Made by a program: the position numbers and the translations under genes. A stretch of 64,000 bases of DNA from an uncultured Saprospiraceae bacterium (lineage in GTDB: Bacteria; Bacteroidota; Bacteroidia; Chitinophagales; Saprospiraceae): the NCBI GenBank assembly GCA_937959275.1, contig CALGLU010000035.1, forward strand, positions 1 through 64,000, read 5' to 3'. Under the pieces are notes generated by a model. The model had not been told where the DNA came from, searched no databases, and saw only the letters and a program-made list of their open reading frames with translations. Shown here piece after piece: positions 1-8,270 of the stretch; the first letter of the stretch is position 1; every line of letters begins with the position of its first letter.

Positions 1-13
1 TTTAATATAATAA

Positions 14-36
14 TGCACGGCACTTTGTGCCGTGCA
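14..36. repeat. Perfect short hairpin
   Basis: TGCACGGCAC is followed by a TTT loop and GTGCCGTGCA, a perfect 10-bp stem. No T-run follows on either side, so it is not a classical intrinsic terminator. It may be the 3' hairpin of a gene left of the window or a REP-like unit. Confidence 0.5.
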
Positions 37-178
37 ACCAATATTTGACACCTATGGTGTCATGATATCCTTAACATAAATGACATTGGGGTCTACATGA
101 TTCATTAGAAAACAACAAAATAAGTGAACAACAGCTTGAACGTTACAGGAATACAATTTAGTAAGTTTATTAGTTGCC

Positions 179-258
179 ATGGTCAAAGACCATTATCAGA
201 ACTTGTCAACAGCTTAGTAAAAGCTGTTGGTTCGGAGACTAACAGCGGCTGCTTTTTT
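179..258 (+). terminator. Structured noncoding segment ending in a terminator-like hairpin
   Basis: Several pairings occur in a row: ATGGTC/GACCAT (179-184 with 188-193), AACAGCTT/AAGCTGTT (208-215 with 221-228), and a competing pairing of 219-228 with AACA (241-244) and GCTTTT (251-256), which runs into T6 at 253-258. The second and third pairings share bases and are mutually exclusive, as in an attenuator or the end of a small RNA. No plus-strand gene lies just upstream within the window and the next one starts at 1365. It matches no RNA family I know. The rest of 1-336 shows nothing else. Confidence 0.35.
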
Positions 259-336
259 ATTTATACCTAAAATTATATTGAGTAAAAGCATGTCCATGTC
301 GCTTTACCCTATTTGTTTAGAATAAATTAAAGACAT

Positions 337-1200
337 TTATATTTCCTCCAACTCAACCTGCCTAAAGAAATCAGCATACCCGAGCTTCATGTTACGATCA
401 ATCTTATTGAGATCAAAGGCTAATGGAGAGCCGAGCAATCGAGACGCCTTAATATAATTGACGGTCAGGTCTTTTCTTTTCCCTTCTTTTAAATAGAAAT
501 GTCTAGCTGTCGTCAAATCGATACAGATCGCTTGTAGTATACTCTGGTCATCACTGAAAAACCGAAAAGGTCTATTATCAACCAAACCGCCATCCATATA
601 TCTCACCCCATCAATATAATGAGCTTTAAATAAAGGGAAGGTCGCACTTGCAATCACAAAATCAATCAACTCACCTTTTGGAATATCCTCAAGTGTAAGA
701 TACTTCCGTTTTAACGTGCTCACATCAAAAACGACCAATCCAAAATCAATGCCTGATTGTCTGATCTTATCTTCATCCAGATATTGGTGTAAGAGTTTTT
801 TGAGAGGATCGACATTAAGGCCTTTCTCTTTTATCAATCTTAGGATAACAGTATAGATCGCACGAGGCTTATATTCTGCAGACGCGGCGATTGCATCAAA
901 ATCATGAAACACTTTACTGTAATGTAATTCTTTCCAAAGTTCTTCAGCTAAGCCGAGGTCTCCTTGTGCCATCGCTGCACCATTGATCGCGCCAACTGAA
1001 GTCCCATATACCTTTTTGATATATTGAGTCAATCCGGCTTCTTTCATCCCTTTCCACACGCCGATCTGATACGCACCACGAGCACCACCACCAGACAAGA
1101 CAAGACCTAAATCCTGCTGTTGAATTGGAAATTTCTTTTGGAAACGCTCTTTGACAAACTTTCCAAGTGGTTTAATCTTGCCTCGCTTTGCGATTGCCAT
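337..1200 (-). CDS. Patatin-like phospholipase
   Basis: A 287-residue member of the patatin-like serine hydrolases, which cleave acyl esters of phospholipids or other lipids. The oxyanion-hole motif GGGARG is at residues 37-42, the nucleophile elbow GTSVG at 66-70 (Ser68), and the catalytic aspartate in DGG at 203-205, so the Ser/Asp dyad is complete. The N-terminus is basic (about 30 residues) with no clear signal peptide, suggesting a cytoplasmic or membrane-associated enzyme. The length suits the short single-domain bacterial form (RssA/YlbK-like). It is divergent from the PhnA-like gene across roughly 165 bp. The substrate cannot be told from sequence. Confidence 0.9.
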   Translation of the reverse strand: MAIAKRGKIKPLGKFVKERFQKKFPIQQQDLGLVLSGGGARGAYQIGVWKGMKEAGLTQYIKKVYGTSVGAINGAAMAQGDLGLAEELWKELHYSKVFHDFDAIAASAEYKPRAIYTVILRLIKEKGLNVDPLKKLLHQYLDEDKIRQSGIDFGLVVFDVSTLKRKYLTLEDIPKGELIDFVIASATFPLFKAHYIDGVRYMDGGLVDNRPFRFFSDDQSILQAICIDLTTARHFYLKEGKRKDLTVNYIKASRLLGSPLAFDLNKIDRNMKLGYADFFRQVELEEI

Positions 1201-1364
1201 ACTCTAAAAGTAGTTTACTTTTTGAAGACTATACTATCGTTTTCTTGAAATTCGACGGAATCAATCATTCGATCTACAAAAGTTTTAGAGATGTGTTCCC
1301 ATTTGAGAAGAAGGAGATCTGTTTAAAGCTGATATACCTTATCTTGCCAAGAGAAAAACAGACT

Positions 1365-1943
1365 ATGACCATCAAACAACGATTAGAAGAGCGCAGTGCT
1401 TCAGCTTGCGAACTTTGCACAGGTAAGGCGGACTTACTCGTCCATACTGTGTCACCACATACTGATGAAAGCATGGATCATAGCGTCATGATCTGCCAGA
1501 CTTGTGAAGATCAACTTCTCAATCCAGATAGTGCAGATGCTAACCACTGGCGATGTCTGAATGATAGCATGTGGAATACAGAAGCTCCTGTGCAGGTATT
1601 GGCATATCGAATGCTGCATGCGCTGAGACATGAGGGCTGGCCTGCGGAATTACTTGATATGATGTATCTGGATGAGGAGACACTGAAGTGGGCAAAGCGA
1701 GGGATGGATGAAGAGGCAGTTGTGCATCGGGATAGCAATGGGGCAGTCTTGTCTGCGGGTGATACGGTTGTGTTGATTCAGGATTTGAATGTGAAGGGGG
1801 CGTCCTTTACAGCTAAGCGTGGGACGGCTGTGCGGCGGATCTCGCTAGATGCCGATAATGCAGAGCACATTGAAGGGAAAGTGGATGGGCAGCACATCGT
1901 GATCTTGACAAAGTATGTGCGTAAGCGGAATGAGAAGGAATGA
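1365..1943 (+). CDS. PhnA/YjdM-like zinc ribbon protein
   Basis: A 192-residue protein. I start it at the ATG at 1365 because residues read upstream of that point are low-complexity and unlike the family. The N-terminal part has two CxxC pairs (Cys15/Cys18 and Cys44/Cys47), forming a zinc ribbon. The C-terminal 65 residues, from HRDSNG to KYVRKR, match the small beta-barrel PhnA/YjdM domain. The family name comes from the E. coli phosphonate locus, but the protein is not a phosphonatase and its function remains unsettled. It is probably cytoplasmic and transcribed alone. Codon use turns G-rich toward the 3' end. Confidence 0.85.
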   Translation: MTIKQRLEERSASACELCTGKADLLVHTVSPHTDESMDHSVMICQTCEDQLLNPDSADANHWRCLNDSMWNTEAPVQVLAYRMLHALRHEGWPAELLDMMYLDEETLKWAKRGMDEEAVVHRDSNGAVLSAGDTVVLIQDLNVKGASFTAKRGTAVRRISLDADNAEHIEGKVDGQHIVILTKYVRKRNEKE

Positions 1944-2099
1944 TTTATCAAGGGACAAGTCACTATGTAGGACGAGTAAAATGGGACAAGCGATTTCGAC
2001 GAAGCAGTTATTCTTACTATGAATCAATCTAAATGCTTTTAACCACTTGCTACATTCATTGAATTAATTTTCTATTTTCATGTAGTAACAACAACAAGA

Positions 2100-2804
2100 A
2101 TGAACTTTACAACACCCATCAAAGGCTTACTTGATTTGATCTATCCGGATATGTGTCCAGGCTGCGATCACTACAACAAACCTCCAGAAAATTTATTCTG
2201 TGTGCACTGTGAACATAAGGCACCGTATTCAAGCACAATTAAAAATCCAAGTGACAATGAGCTCACACAAAAATTCAGTGAGACATTTCAATTGCAATAT
2301 GGGATTGCTTTATTTACAATGGATGTAGACAGCGAGATCGAACAATTGATTCGACAAATTAAATATAATGGTCGGCAGTCCATTGGAGTGGAAGCGGGAA
2401 TGGTTTTGGGTAAATGGATTATGAGAAATAAGCTTTTTTCTGATGTTGATGTTTTGCTACCTGTCCCCTTGCATAAAAAGAAATATCGAAAAAGAACATT
2501 TAATCAGAGCGAGCGCATATGTGAAGGGCTGTCTCAGCTGTTAGATATCCCGATCGACACTACATCCGTCATCAGATCAAAGCATACTAAAACTCAAACA
2601 TCGATGAGCATGGGTAAGCGTAGGCAGAATATGAGTGGTGCTTTTAGCTTACATGACTCGACGCAATTGGTAAATAAACACATCTGTGTGGTTGATGATG
2701 TGGTAACGACGGGGTCGACGGTTACCGGGTGTTTGGAGCAGATCGTGCATGTGGAAGGTGTGCGGTTGAGTGTGGCTTGTGTAGGCTTGCCGATAGATTA
2801 TTGA
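2100..2804 (+). CDS. comF: ComF family protein (phosphoribosyltransferase-like)
   Basis: A 234-residue ComF/GntX-type protein. The N-terminus carries a four-cysteine zinc ribbon (CPGC and CVHC, residues about 19-39). The C-terminus is a type I phosphoribosyltransferase fold with the PRPP-binding motif VVDDVVTTGST near residues 199-209. In naturally competent bacteria ComF acts in the cytoplasm during uptake of transforming DNA. YifB, a ComM relative, is encoded elsewhere in the window, but the two are not linked. Start at 2100 is an ATG directly before the expected hydrophobic N-terminus. No operon partner is seen. Confidence 0.9.
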   Translation: MNFTTPIKGLLDLIYPDMCPGCDHYNKPPENLFCVHCEHKAPYSSTIKNPSDNELTQKFSETFQLQYGIALFTMDVDSEIEQLIRQIKYNGRQSIGVEAGMVLGKWIMRNKLFSDVDVLLPVPLHKKKYRKRTFNQSERICEGLSQLLDIPIDTTSVIRSKHTKTQTSMSMGKRRQNMSGAFSLHDSTQLVNKHICVVDDVVTTGSTVTGCLEQIVHVEGVRLSVACVGLPIDY

Positions 2805-2949
2805 AGAAAATATTACATAAGTAAGGCAACCGTCATTCCGAGCTCAACCCAGCATCTGGTTAGTGGGCGTGACAGGTCTCAATTCATATTGAATAGAATC
2901 TACTTCAGAATTCAGTTAACATTATTTATTTTACATTCGTTATAACATT

Positions 2950-3336
2950 ATGATGCAACATTCAAAACTCAAATTTCTACTTTTTGGAAGCCTTATTTGT
3001 GGTGCTTTAATTTGTTATGCGCAAGTTGGCATCGTAACAGATCATCCAACCGAGCAGCTGCCGAAACCAGAAAATAGATTACAAATAAAAAAACATCTTG
3101 GTGAAATTACAGACACCGGTGTATTGCTTGGAAGCACAAATTATAGTCTACGTATCCAAAAGATTGATGAGCAAACCTTATTGACAATGCCTCAACTAGA
3201 GATTGATGAAACAGTCACTCATTTCATGCCGAATAAATTAGTCGAATTAGATAAGCCACTCGATCCGATTGATCCGCTAAATCAAGCTCTTTTCCAAAAA
3301 TTAAAATCTACAAACTCCTCTAATCAATATGAGTGA
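2950..3336 (+). CDS. Small exported protein of unknown function
   Basis: 128 residues. I do not recognise the family. Residues 1-25 look like a signal peptide (basic start, hydrophobic stretch LLFGSLICGALICYA, likely cleavage near AQ), so the product is probably periplasmic. The mature part is short, acidic and proline-rich, with no cysteines. Its last 8 bases overlap the start of the DinB-like gene in another frame, so the two are probably translated together. Confidence 0.65.
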   Translation: MMQHSKLKFLLFGSLICGALICYAQVGIVTDHPTEQLPKPENRLQIKKHLGEITDTGVLLGSTNYSLRIQKIDEQTLLTMPQLEIDETVTHFMPNKLVELDKPLDPIDPLNQALFQKLKSTNSSNQYE

Positions 3337-3844
3337 ATTAGTTACAATTAATCAGCTCTTACTCAAAGATGTCCACCGCAGACTCTTCACAGAAGGCAGC
3401 ACACGTATTAAAAAATGTCTCTCCCACCTATCCATCGATCAGATCTGGCACAAACAAAACGCCAACACCAACAGCGTCGGCAACCTCGTCCTCCATCTCT
3501 GCGGCAATGTCTCCCAATACGTCCTACACGGCATCGATGGCCAGCCAGACAGCCGCCAGCGCGCACTCGAATTTTCTGAACTTGGCCCGCTCCCAACCCA
3601 ACAGCTCATTGACAAACTCAATCACCTGGAAACTGAAGTCACCGCCGCCCTAAACAGAATTCAACCCACTGACCTCACCCAAGATCGCCGTGTCCAAGGC
3701 TTTGATGAAAACGTCATCAGCATCCTCATCCATGTCTCCGAACACTTCTCCTATCACGTCGGCCAAATCACTTATTACACAAAATATATTTTAGATGTGG
3801 ACACGGGCTATTATGCTGGATTAGATTTGGATGTGACTGGGTAA
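3329..3844 (+). CDS. DinB-like metalloenzyme family protein (DUF1572 type)
   Basis: A 171-residue four-helix-bundle protein of the DinB/YfiT superfamily. Conserved histidines typical of the metal site are in NLVLHLCGN (near residue 55) and HVSEHFSYHVGQI (near residues 133-141). Family members bind a divalent metal and often use a bacillithiol- or glutathione-like thiol cofactor; no activity can be assigned here. The middle of the gene (about 3420-3660) is richer in C than its surroundings and produces long reading frames in other phases, which I treat as shadows. It overlaps the preceding exported-protein gene by 8 bp. Confidence 0.85.
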   Translation: MSELVTINQLLLKDVHRRLFTEGSTRIKKCLSHLSIDQIWHKQNANTNSVGNLVLHLCGNVSQYVLHGIDGQPDSRQRALEFSELGPLPTQQLIDKLNHLETEVTAALNRIQPTDLTQDRRVQGFDENVISILIHVSEHFSYHVGQITYYTKYILDVDTGYYAGLDLDVTG

Positions 3845-3848
3845 GCTC

Positions 3849-3883
3849 CCTTTGGTCGCGGTGTTGAATGTTGGGTGTTGAGC
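3849..3883 (-). repeat. Copy of the CAACACCCAACATT dispersed repeat
   Basis: Read on the minus strand this holds CAACACCCAACATTCAAC followed by a CCAAAGG-like end. The same unit occurs on the plus strand at 26320-26343, 26523-26561 and 26571-26607. It is intergenic and noncoding. Confidence 0.6.
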
Positions 3884-3963
3884 CTGCTTGCCGGCAGGCG
3901 AGTGAAAGCGAGAGCTGCAAAATCACAAAACTGAACAAAAAAACCAAAGTGTAAATCCAAGTT

Positions 3964-3999
3964 GTAGGTAGTAGATAGTGAACAGTAGGTAGTAGATAG
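3964..3999 (+). repeat. Two tandem copies of GTAGGTAGTAGATAG
   Basis: Two identical 15-mers at 3964-3978 and 3985-3999 (period 21). They lie in the 290-bp spacer between the DinB-like gene and pyrH, which has no supported gene. Confidence 0.7.
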
Positions 4000-4020
4000 C
4001 AGGGAGTGCGAGGTAAAATT

Positions 4021-4095
4021 TAGCAAGCCGAAAAATACCTTGCTAGTTTAATCAGAATATCAATCTATCGACCATGGACTATTAACTATGGTCGA
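4021..4095 (-). terminator. Inverted repeats downstream of pyrH
   Basis: Two dyads lie between the convergent DinB-like and pyrH genes. TAGCAAG (4021-4027) pairs with CTTGCTA (4039-4045), and TCGACCAT (4068-4075) pairs with ATGGTCGA (4088-4095). On the minus strand the outer hairpin is followed by AAATTTTA, a weak U-tract. They could end transcription from either side; this is weak as a terminator call. Confidence 0.4.
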
Positions 4096-4133
4096 CATTT
4101 TCAATTTCCCTTTTAATTTTAAATTTTGATTTA

Positions 4134-4853
4134 TCAGTAGGTCTCCACCAAAGTCCCTACTTGTTCCCCTTTCACAATCAAGGACATATTATTAATATCA
4201 TCCGTGATATCAAAAACGACAATTGGCAAATCATTTTCTTGGCAAATGGTGAAAGCTGTCATATCCATTACTGCAAGCCCAGCACTAATCACTTTGGCAA
4301 ATGAAATCCGTGTATAGCGTTCTGCGTCTGGAAATTTTTCAGGATCTGCAGAATAGATACCATCGACACGCGTGCCTTTCAAAATGACATCGGCGTTAAT
4401 TTCGTTAGCACGAAGTGCAGCTGCAGAATCAGTCGTAAAATAAGGACTCCCAGTACCTGAAGAAAAAATGACAACGCGGCCTTTCTCTAAGTGCCGGATG
4501 GACCGACGTCTGATATAGGGCTCGGCGACTTGCTTAATCTCAATGGCAGATACGAGCCTCGTATAAACACCCTTGGCTTCTAAGCTACTCTGCAATGCCA
4601 TACCATTGATACAGGTGGCTAGCATGCCCATATAGTCGCCTTGCACACGCTCGATCCCACTTTCAGCTGCTTGCAAGCCTCTGAAAATATTTCCACCACC
4701 AATAACGATAGCGACTTCTACACCTAAATCGACAATTTCTTTGATTTGCTTAGCATAATGGACGAGCATATTGGGATCAATACCATACTCATGTTTCCCC
4801 ATGAGTGATTCTCCACTAAGCTTGAGAAGGATACGTTTATATTTCAGCGCCAT
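4134..4853 (-). CDS. pyrH: UMP kinase
   Basis: A 239-residue uridylate kinase of the amino-acid-kinase fold, which phosphorylates UMP to UDP in pyrimidine biosynthesis. The N-terminus [13 protein letters not shown] and the GGGNIFRG phosphate loop are typical of bacterial hexameric PyrH. The start is placed at 4853: the length then fits the family, and a strong promoter (4910-4940) lies inside the longer possible reading frame, which rules the upstream start out. It follows tsf, as in many Bacteroidota, but two hairpin terminators and its own promoter show that it is a separate transcription unit. Confidence 0.95.
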   Translation of the reverse strand: MALKYKRILLKLSGESLMGKHEYGIDPNMLVHYAKQIKEIVDLGVEVAIVIGGGNIFRGLQAAESGIERVQGDYMGMLATCINGMALQSSLEAKGVYTRLVSAIEIKQVAEPYIRRRSIRHLEKGRVVIFSSGTGSPYFTTDSAAALRANEINADVILKGTRVDGIYSADPEKFPDAERYTRISFAKVISAGLAVMDMTAFTICQENDLPIVVFDITDDINNMSLIVKGEQVGTLVETY

Positions 4854-4909
4854 ATATAAATTGATATTATCTCTTTTTATTTCGGCAGTCTTCTGATGAT
4901 TAACCTGCC

Positions 4910-4940
4910 CAAATGTAGTCAATACTGAGCGGCACATCAA
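4910..4940 (-). promoter_or_regulatory. pyrH promoter, Bacteroidota type
   Basis: On the minus strand TTG (4938-4940) and TACATTTG (4910-4917) are separated by exactly 20 bases, an exact match to the Bacteroidota primary-sigma consensus TTG-N19..21-TAnnTTTG. Transcription should begin near 4903, giving a leader of about 50 nt before pyrH. Confidence 0.8.
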
Positions 4941-4952
4941 TAGAATACATAA

Positions 4953-4982
4953 AAAAAGCGATTAAATAATTATTCGCTTTTT
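4953..4982 (-). terminator. Second intrinsic terminator after tsf
   Basis: AAAAAGCGA (4953-4961) and TCGCTTTTT (4974-4982) form a perfect 9-bp stem. On the minus strand it ends in a run of T, as an intrinsic terminator should. It is about 70 bp beyond the first terminator and just upstream of the pyrH promoter. Confidence 0.75.
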
Positions 4983-5052
4983 CTTTTTATCTATTTATAG
5001 GTCTTAGGTGCTTGAAAGATTCTTTGCTTCTTAAGCCAAAGTCGCAAATAGA

Positions 5053-5086
5053 AAAAGCGTCTTCAATATTCATCAAAGACGCTTTT
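5053..5086 (-). terminator. Intrinsic terminator of the ribosomal/tsf operon
   Basis: AAAAGCGTCTT (5053-5063) and AAGACGCTTTT (5076-5086) form a perfect 11-bp stem with a 12-nt loop, followed on the minus strand by TTTTTC. It begins about 35 bp after the tsf stop codon. Confidence 0.85.
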
Positions 5087-5119
5087 ACTTATTTATTTTA
5101 CTAAAAGAAAAGGTAGAAA

Positions 5120-6100
5120 TTATCCTACAGCTACTCTTTTAAATGCTACTATTGATGCATCTGCGTTGAAATCAGCAATCGCTGTTTCTACACTTTTACT
5201 ATCGTCTAGCGCATAGTTTTGATTCAAAAGACAATGTTCCTTATCTAGAAGTGTATTATCTGCAACAAATCTTTCTAGCTTTCCAGGTAGGATCTTATCC
5301 CAAATCTGCTCAGGCTTACCCTCTGCTTTCAATTCTTCTCTGATTACATCTGCAGCAGCATTCATGACATCCTCAGTCAATTGAGTCTGACTGACATACT
5401 TTGGTACATTCAAAAGATGCTTACCTAGGCGTTCACGCTCTTCATTTTCTATTTTTATCTGATTCTGGAATGCTTCCGTTTCTTTAGCTATATAGTCAGC
5501 TTCAAACTGATTATAGTGAAGGATAGACGGACTCATCGCAGCGATATGCATAGCCATTCCTTTAAAAAACTGATCTGCACCTTCTTTTCCACCATCTTTA
5601 TAGGAGACCAATACACCTATCTTAGAGCCTGCATGGATATATGAGGCTATGTTTTCACCTTCTAAAAGTTCATACTTAGTGGCTTCTATCTTTTCTCCTA
5701 TTTTTCCTGTCTGATCTATTAGTTTGTCTCCAATTGTAGCGCCATCTAGTGGAAGTGCCAAGAGAGCCTCTAAATCTGCAGGAAGATTTTCCAATGCTAC
5801 ATTCGCTATATTTTTAACGAAGGCTTGAAAGTCATCATTTTTAGCTACAAAATCTGTTTCACAACTTACACTTACTATTATTCCTTTAGAATTATCATCA
5901 TTCGTAATAGCGACGACGACACCTTCATTCGCTTCTCTGTCTGCTCGTTTAGCAGCCACTTTCTGACCTTTCTTTCTAAGATAATCTATCGCACCATCTA
6001 AATCTCCACCTGATTCTGTAAGGGCTTTTTTACAATCCATCATACCTGCACCCGTCAAGTCTCTTAACTTTTTGACATCCTGTGCTGAAATACCACTCAT
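5120..6100 (-). CDS. tsf: Elongation factor Ts
   Basis: A 326-residue EF-Ts, the guanine-nucleotide exchange factor that reloads EF-Tu with GTP. The N-terminal UBA-like helix set carries the family signature VKKLRDLTGAGMMDCKKAL. The motif SCETDFVAKNDDF of the core domain is intact. It is longer than the roughly 280-residue E. coli protein, mainly through insertions in the C-terminal half. It is 25 bp downstream of rpsB, is co-transcribed with it, and is followed by two terminators. Confidence 0.97.
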   Translation of the reverse strand: MSGISAQDVKKLRDLTGAGMMDCKKALTESGGDLDGAIDYLRKKGQKVAAKRADREANEGVVVAITNDDNSKGIIVSVSCETDFVAKNDDFQAFVKNIANVALENLPADLEALLALPLDGATIGDKLIDQTGKIGEKIEATKYELLEGENIASYIHAGSKIGVLVSYKDGGKEGADQFFKGMAMHIAAMSPSILHYNQFEADYIAKETEAFQNQIKIENEERERLGKHLLNVPKYVSQTQLTEDVMNAAADVIREELKAEGKPEQIWDKILPGKLERFVADNTLLDKEHCLLNQNYALDDSKSVETAIADFNADASIVAFKRVAVG

Positions 6101-6125
6101 GTTATTACTATTTATCTGTTATTAA

Positions 6126-6854
6126 TTATTTAGCTGTAGCTGGTGCTGGTGCTTCTTCTTTCATTTTCTTTCGCTCACTCAATCCTTCTTTGATCGACTC
6201 CACTACATAATCAGTGATCACCTTAATAGATTTAGAAGCATCATCATTCGCTGGGATAGGGAAATCAACCTGATTTGGATCAGAGTTGGTATCCACCATA
6301 GCAAATGTTCTAATGTTTAATTTATGTGCTTCCTTAATTGCGATATGCTCATGAGTAATATCTACAATGAACATAGCCGCTGGAATTCGATTTAATCTCG
6401 CAATTCCACTTAACACTTTATCGAGCTTTGCTTTCTCTCTTGTCAGAGTCAACTTTTCTTTCTTTGTTAATGAAGTCGCACTACCATCCTCCAACATCTT
6501 ATCGATGTTATTCATTTTCTTGACAGATCGTCTGATTGTCGCAAAATTTGTCATCATCCCTCCTAACCATCGATCAGTCACATAAGGCATATTGACACTT
6601 TCTGCTGCTTCTCTAACGATATCTCTAGCCTGCTTTTTAGTTGCGACAAACATGATTTTACGCCCTGACTTTGCAATTTGTTTCATTGCAGTCGTCGCCT
6701 TCTCCATGCATTCTATTGTTCTGTTAAGATCAATAATATGGATACCTTTTCTTTCCATAAAGATGTATGGCTTCATTTTCGGATTCCACTTTTTCTTCAT
6801 GTGTCCGAAGTGTGTCCCTGCGTCTAAAAGATCTTTATATTCTGGCTTACTCAT
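6126..6854 (-). CDS. rpsB: 30S ribosomal protein S2
   Basis: 242 residues, normal length for S2, a late-assembling small-subunit protein. The signature stretches GTHFGHMKKKWNPKMKPYIF and RWLGGMMTNFATIRRS are present, with the usual alanine/proline/lysine-rich end. It is third in the rplM-rpsI-rpsB-tsf operon, 28 bp after rpsI. Confidence 0.98.
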   Translation of the reverse strand: MSKPEYKDLLDAGTHFGHMKKKWNPKMKPYIFMERKGIHIIDLNRTIECMEKATTAMKQIAKSGRKIMFVATKKQARDIVREAAESVNMPYVTDRWLGGMMTNFATIRRSVKKMNNIDKMLEDGSATSLTKKEKLTLTREKAKLDKVLSGIARLNRIPAAMFIVDITHEHIAIKEAHKLNIRTFAMVDTNSDPNQVDFPIPANDDASKSIKVITDYVVESIKEGLSERKKMKEEAPAPATAK

Positions 6855-6882
6855 AATTTCAATTTTAAATAATAATAACAGA

Positions 6883-7269
6883 TTAACGCTTAGAGAACTG
6901 GAAGCTTTTTCTCGCCTTTGGTCGACCGTATTTCTTCCTCTCTACAACACGTGCATCTCTCATGAGGAATTTCTTGCCTTTTAGTGGCGTTCTGAAATCT
7001 TCATTCACCTGGACAAGAGCTCTTGCGATTGCCATTCTAATCGCCTCTGCCTGACCTTTAAAGCCACCACCTTTGACGTTGACTTTGATATCATAGAGAG
7101 ATTCACTTTCGACTGTTTTCAAAGGATCTGCAACTGACAATTGCATATTCGCAGTTGTGAAATACTCTTTGTAGTCTTTTCCGTTAACTGTGATCGTCCC
7201 TGAGCCGGCTTTCATATAAATTCTAGCGACTGCAGCTTTACGCCGACCGATTGTATTAATCATTTCCAT
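6883..7269 (-). CDS. rpsI: 30S ribosomal protein S9
   Basis: 128 residues. The N-terminal NTIGRRKAAVARIY and the basic C-terminus KKYGRPKARKSFQFSKR, which reaches the ribosomal P-site tRNA, are both intact. It starts 2 bp after the rplM stop, so translation is coupled. An alternative ATG two codons later cannot be excluded. Confidence 0.98.
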   Translation of the reverse strand: MEMINTIGRRKAAVARIYMKAGSGTITVNGKDYKEYFTTANMQLSVADPLKTVESESLYDIKVNVKGGGFKGQAEAIRMAIARALVQVNEDFRTPLKGKKFLMRDARVVERKKYGRPKARKSFQFSKR

Positions 7270-7271
7270 AA

Positions 7272-7721
7272 TTAGGATATTACTTTAAGTTCTTCAGGCT
7301 TTTGAGCACCATGTGGATGGTCTGTACCTGCATAAACGAATAACTTTCTAAACATTTGTCTACCTAAACTATTCTTAGGTAGCATGCCACGCACTGCATT
7401 TTCTACAATAAAAAATGGCTTTTTAGCAACCGCTTGCTTGGCAGTTCGCTTTTTCTGACCACCTGTATATCCTGAATACCTTAGATATACTTTGTCATCC
7501 CACTTTTTACCTGTGAATTTGACTTTATCTGCATTGATAACGATGACATAATCACCTGTATCAACGTGCGGCGTATACTGAGCTTTGTGCTTGCCTCGAA
7601 GTACTGCAGCGATTGTGGAACACATACGTCCGACAACCATTCCTTCAGCGTCCACTATGTGCCACTTTCGGTCAATTTCGTGCTTTTTGGCACTTTCTGT
7701 TCTATAACTTAATGTCTTCAC
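7272..7721 (-). CDS. rplM: 50S ribosomal protein L13
   Basis: 149 residues, normal for L13, an early-assembling large-subunit protein that binds 23S rRNA. Motifs RKWHIVDAEGMVVGRMCS, GDYVIVINADKV and AVRGMLPKNSLGRQM are typical. It is the first gene of the operon, with a good promoter about 50-80 bp upstream. Confidence 0.98.
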   Translation of the reverse strand: MKTLSYRTESAKKHEIDRKWHIVDAEGMVVGRMCSTIAAVLRGKHKAQYTPHVDTGDYVIVINADKVKFTGKKWDDKVYLRYSGYTGGQKKRTAKQAVAKKPFFIVENAVRGMLPKNSLGRQMFRKLFVYAGTDHPHGAQKPEELKVIS

Positions 7722-7770
7722 GATCTAATGATTTAGACTGAATAAAATTCCTTCATTTTCAAAAGGAGTG

Positions 7771-7802
7771 CAAATGTAGGCTTCTTTTATACTTAAAACA
7801 AA
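7771..7802 (-). promoter_or_regulatory. rplM operon promoter, Bacteroidota type
   Basis: On the minus strand TTTG (7799-7802) and TACATTTG (7771-7778) are separated by 20 bases. This exactly matches TTTG-N20-TAnnTTTG and has the same -7 octamer as the pyrH promoter. The predicted leader is about 40-45 nt. Confidence 0.8.
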
Positions 7803-8270
7803 GAAAATGGAAGCAAATTTTTTACACCTCACCTCGTAACTCACTGATAATCAGTCAAAATTTCGCATATTATTTTTTAACCGCTCTGCTTAATGCTTCA
7901 TTTAACCGGAATTTGTAACTGTTTCTCTGTGTCGAGATCTGCGTGTTTATGGCTTTAGGTAAAGGAGCCCTTTTTCCATTGTCAACTAAATAACCAAATA
8001 TACTTGCCTCGCTGATAACTCAGCGTTTACAGCTATTTCTTTAAGGAATTTTAATGATTTTGGGGCCTGGCATACATATGGTAAGGAGCCGACAAGACTC
8101 GGACACACCAAGGATCTCGAAGAAGGATTCATATCGTTTTAGCCTATGATTCTATTTAGCATGTACAATGAGTTGAGCCTACGAATTGCCTCAAACAGAA
8201 TATCTAGGACGATCAAAAGCTTATCTTTCTATCCTAAATAGGGTATTAATCAATCAGAACTACATTCACT
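7803..8270. other. Intergenic region without a recognised gene
   Basis: About 470 bp between the divergent rplM promoter and the serine hydrolase gene. I see no supported reading frame, RNA gene or convincing repeat here. Confidence 0.5.

Noticed and set aside
1-260. tmRNA, SRP RNA, RNase P or 6S RNA
   Set aside because: None of the conserved sequence blocks of these RNAs is visible.
3369-3653. Overlapping plus- and minus-strand frames inside the DinB-like gene
   Set aside because: They follow from local C-rich composition; the DinB-like frame has the family motifs.
4854-4940. N-terminal extension of pyrH
   Set aside because: It contains the pyrH promoter, and the family length is met from 4853.
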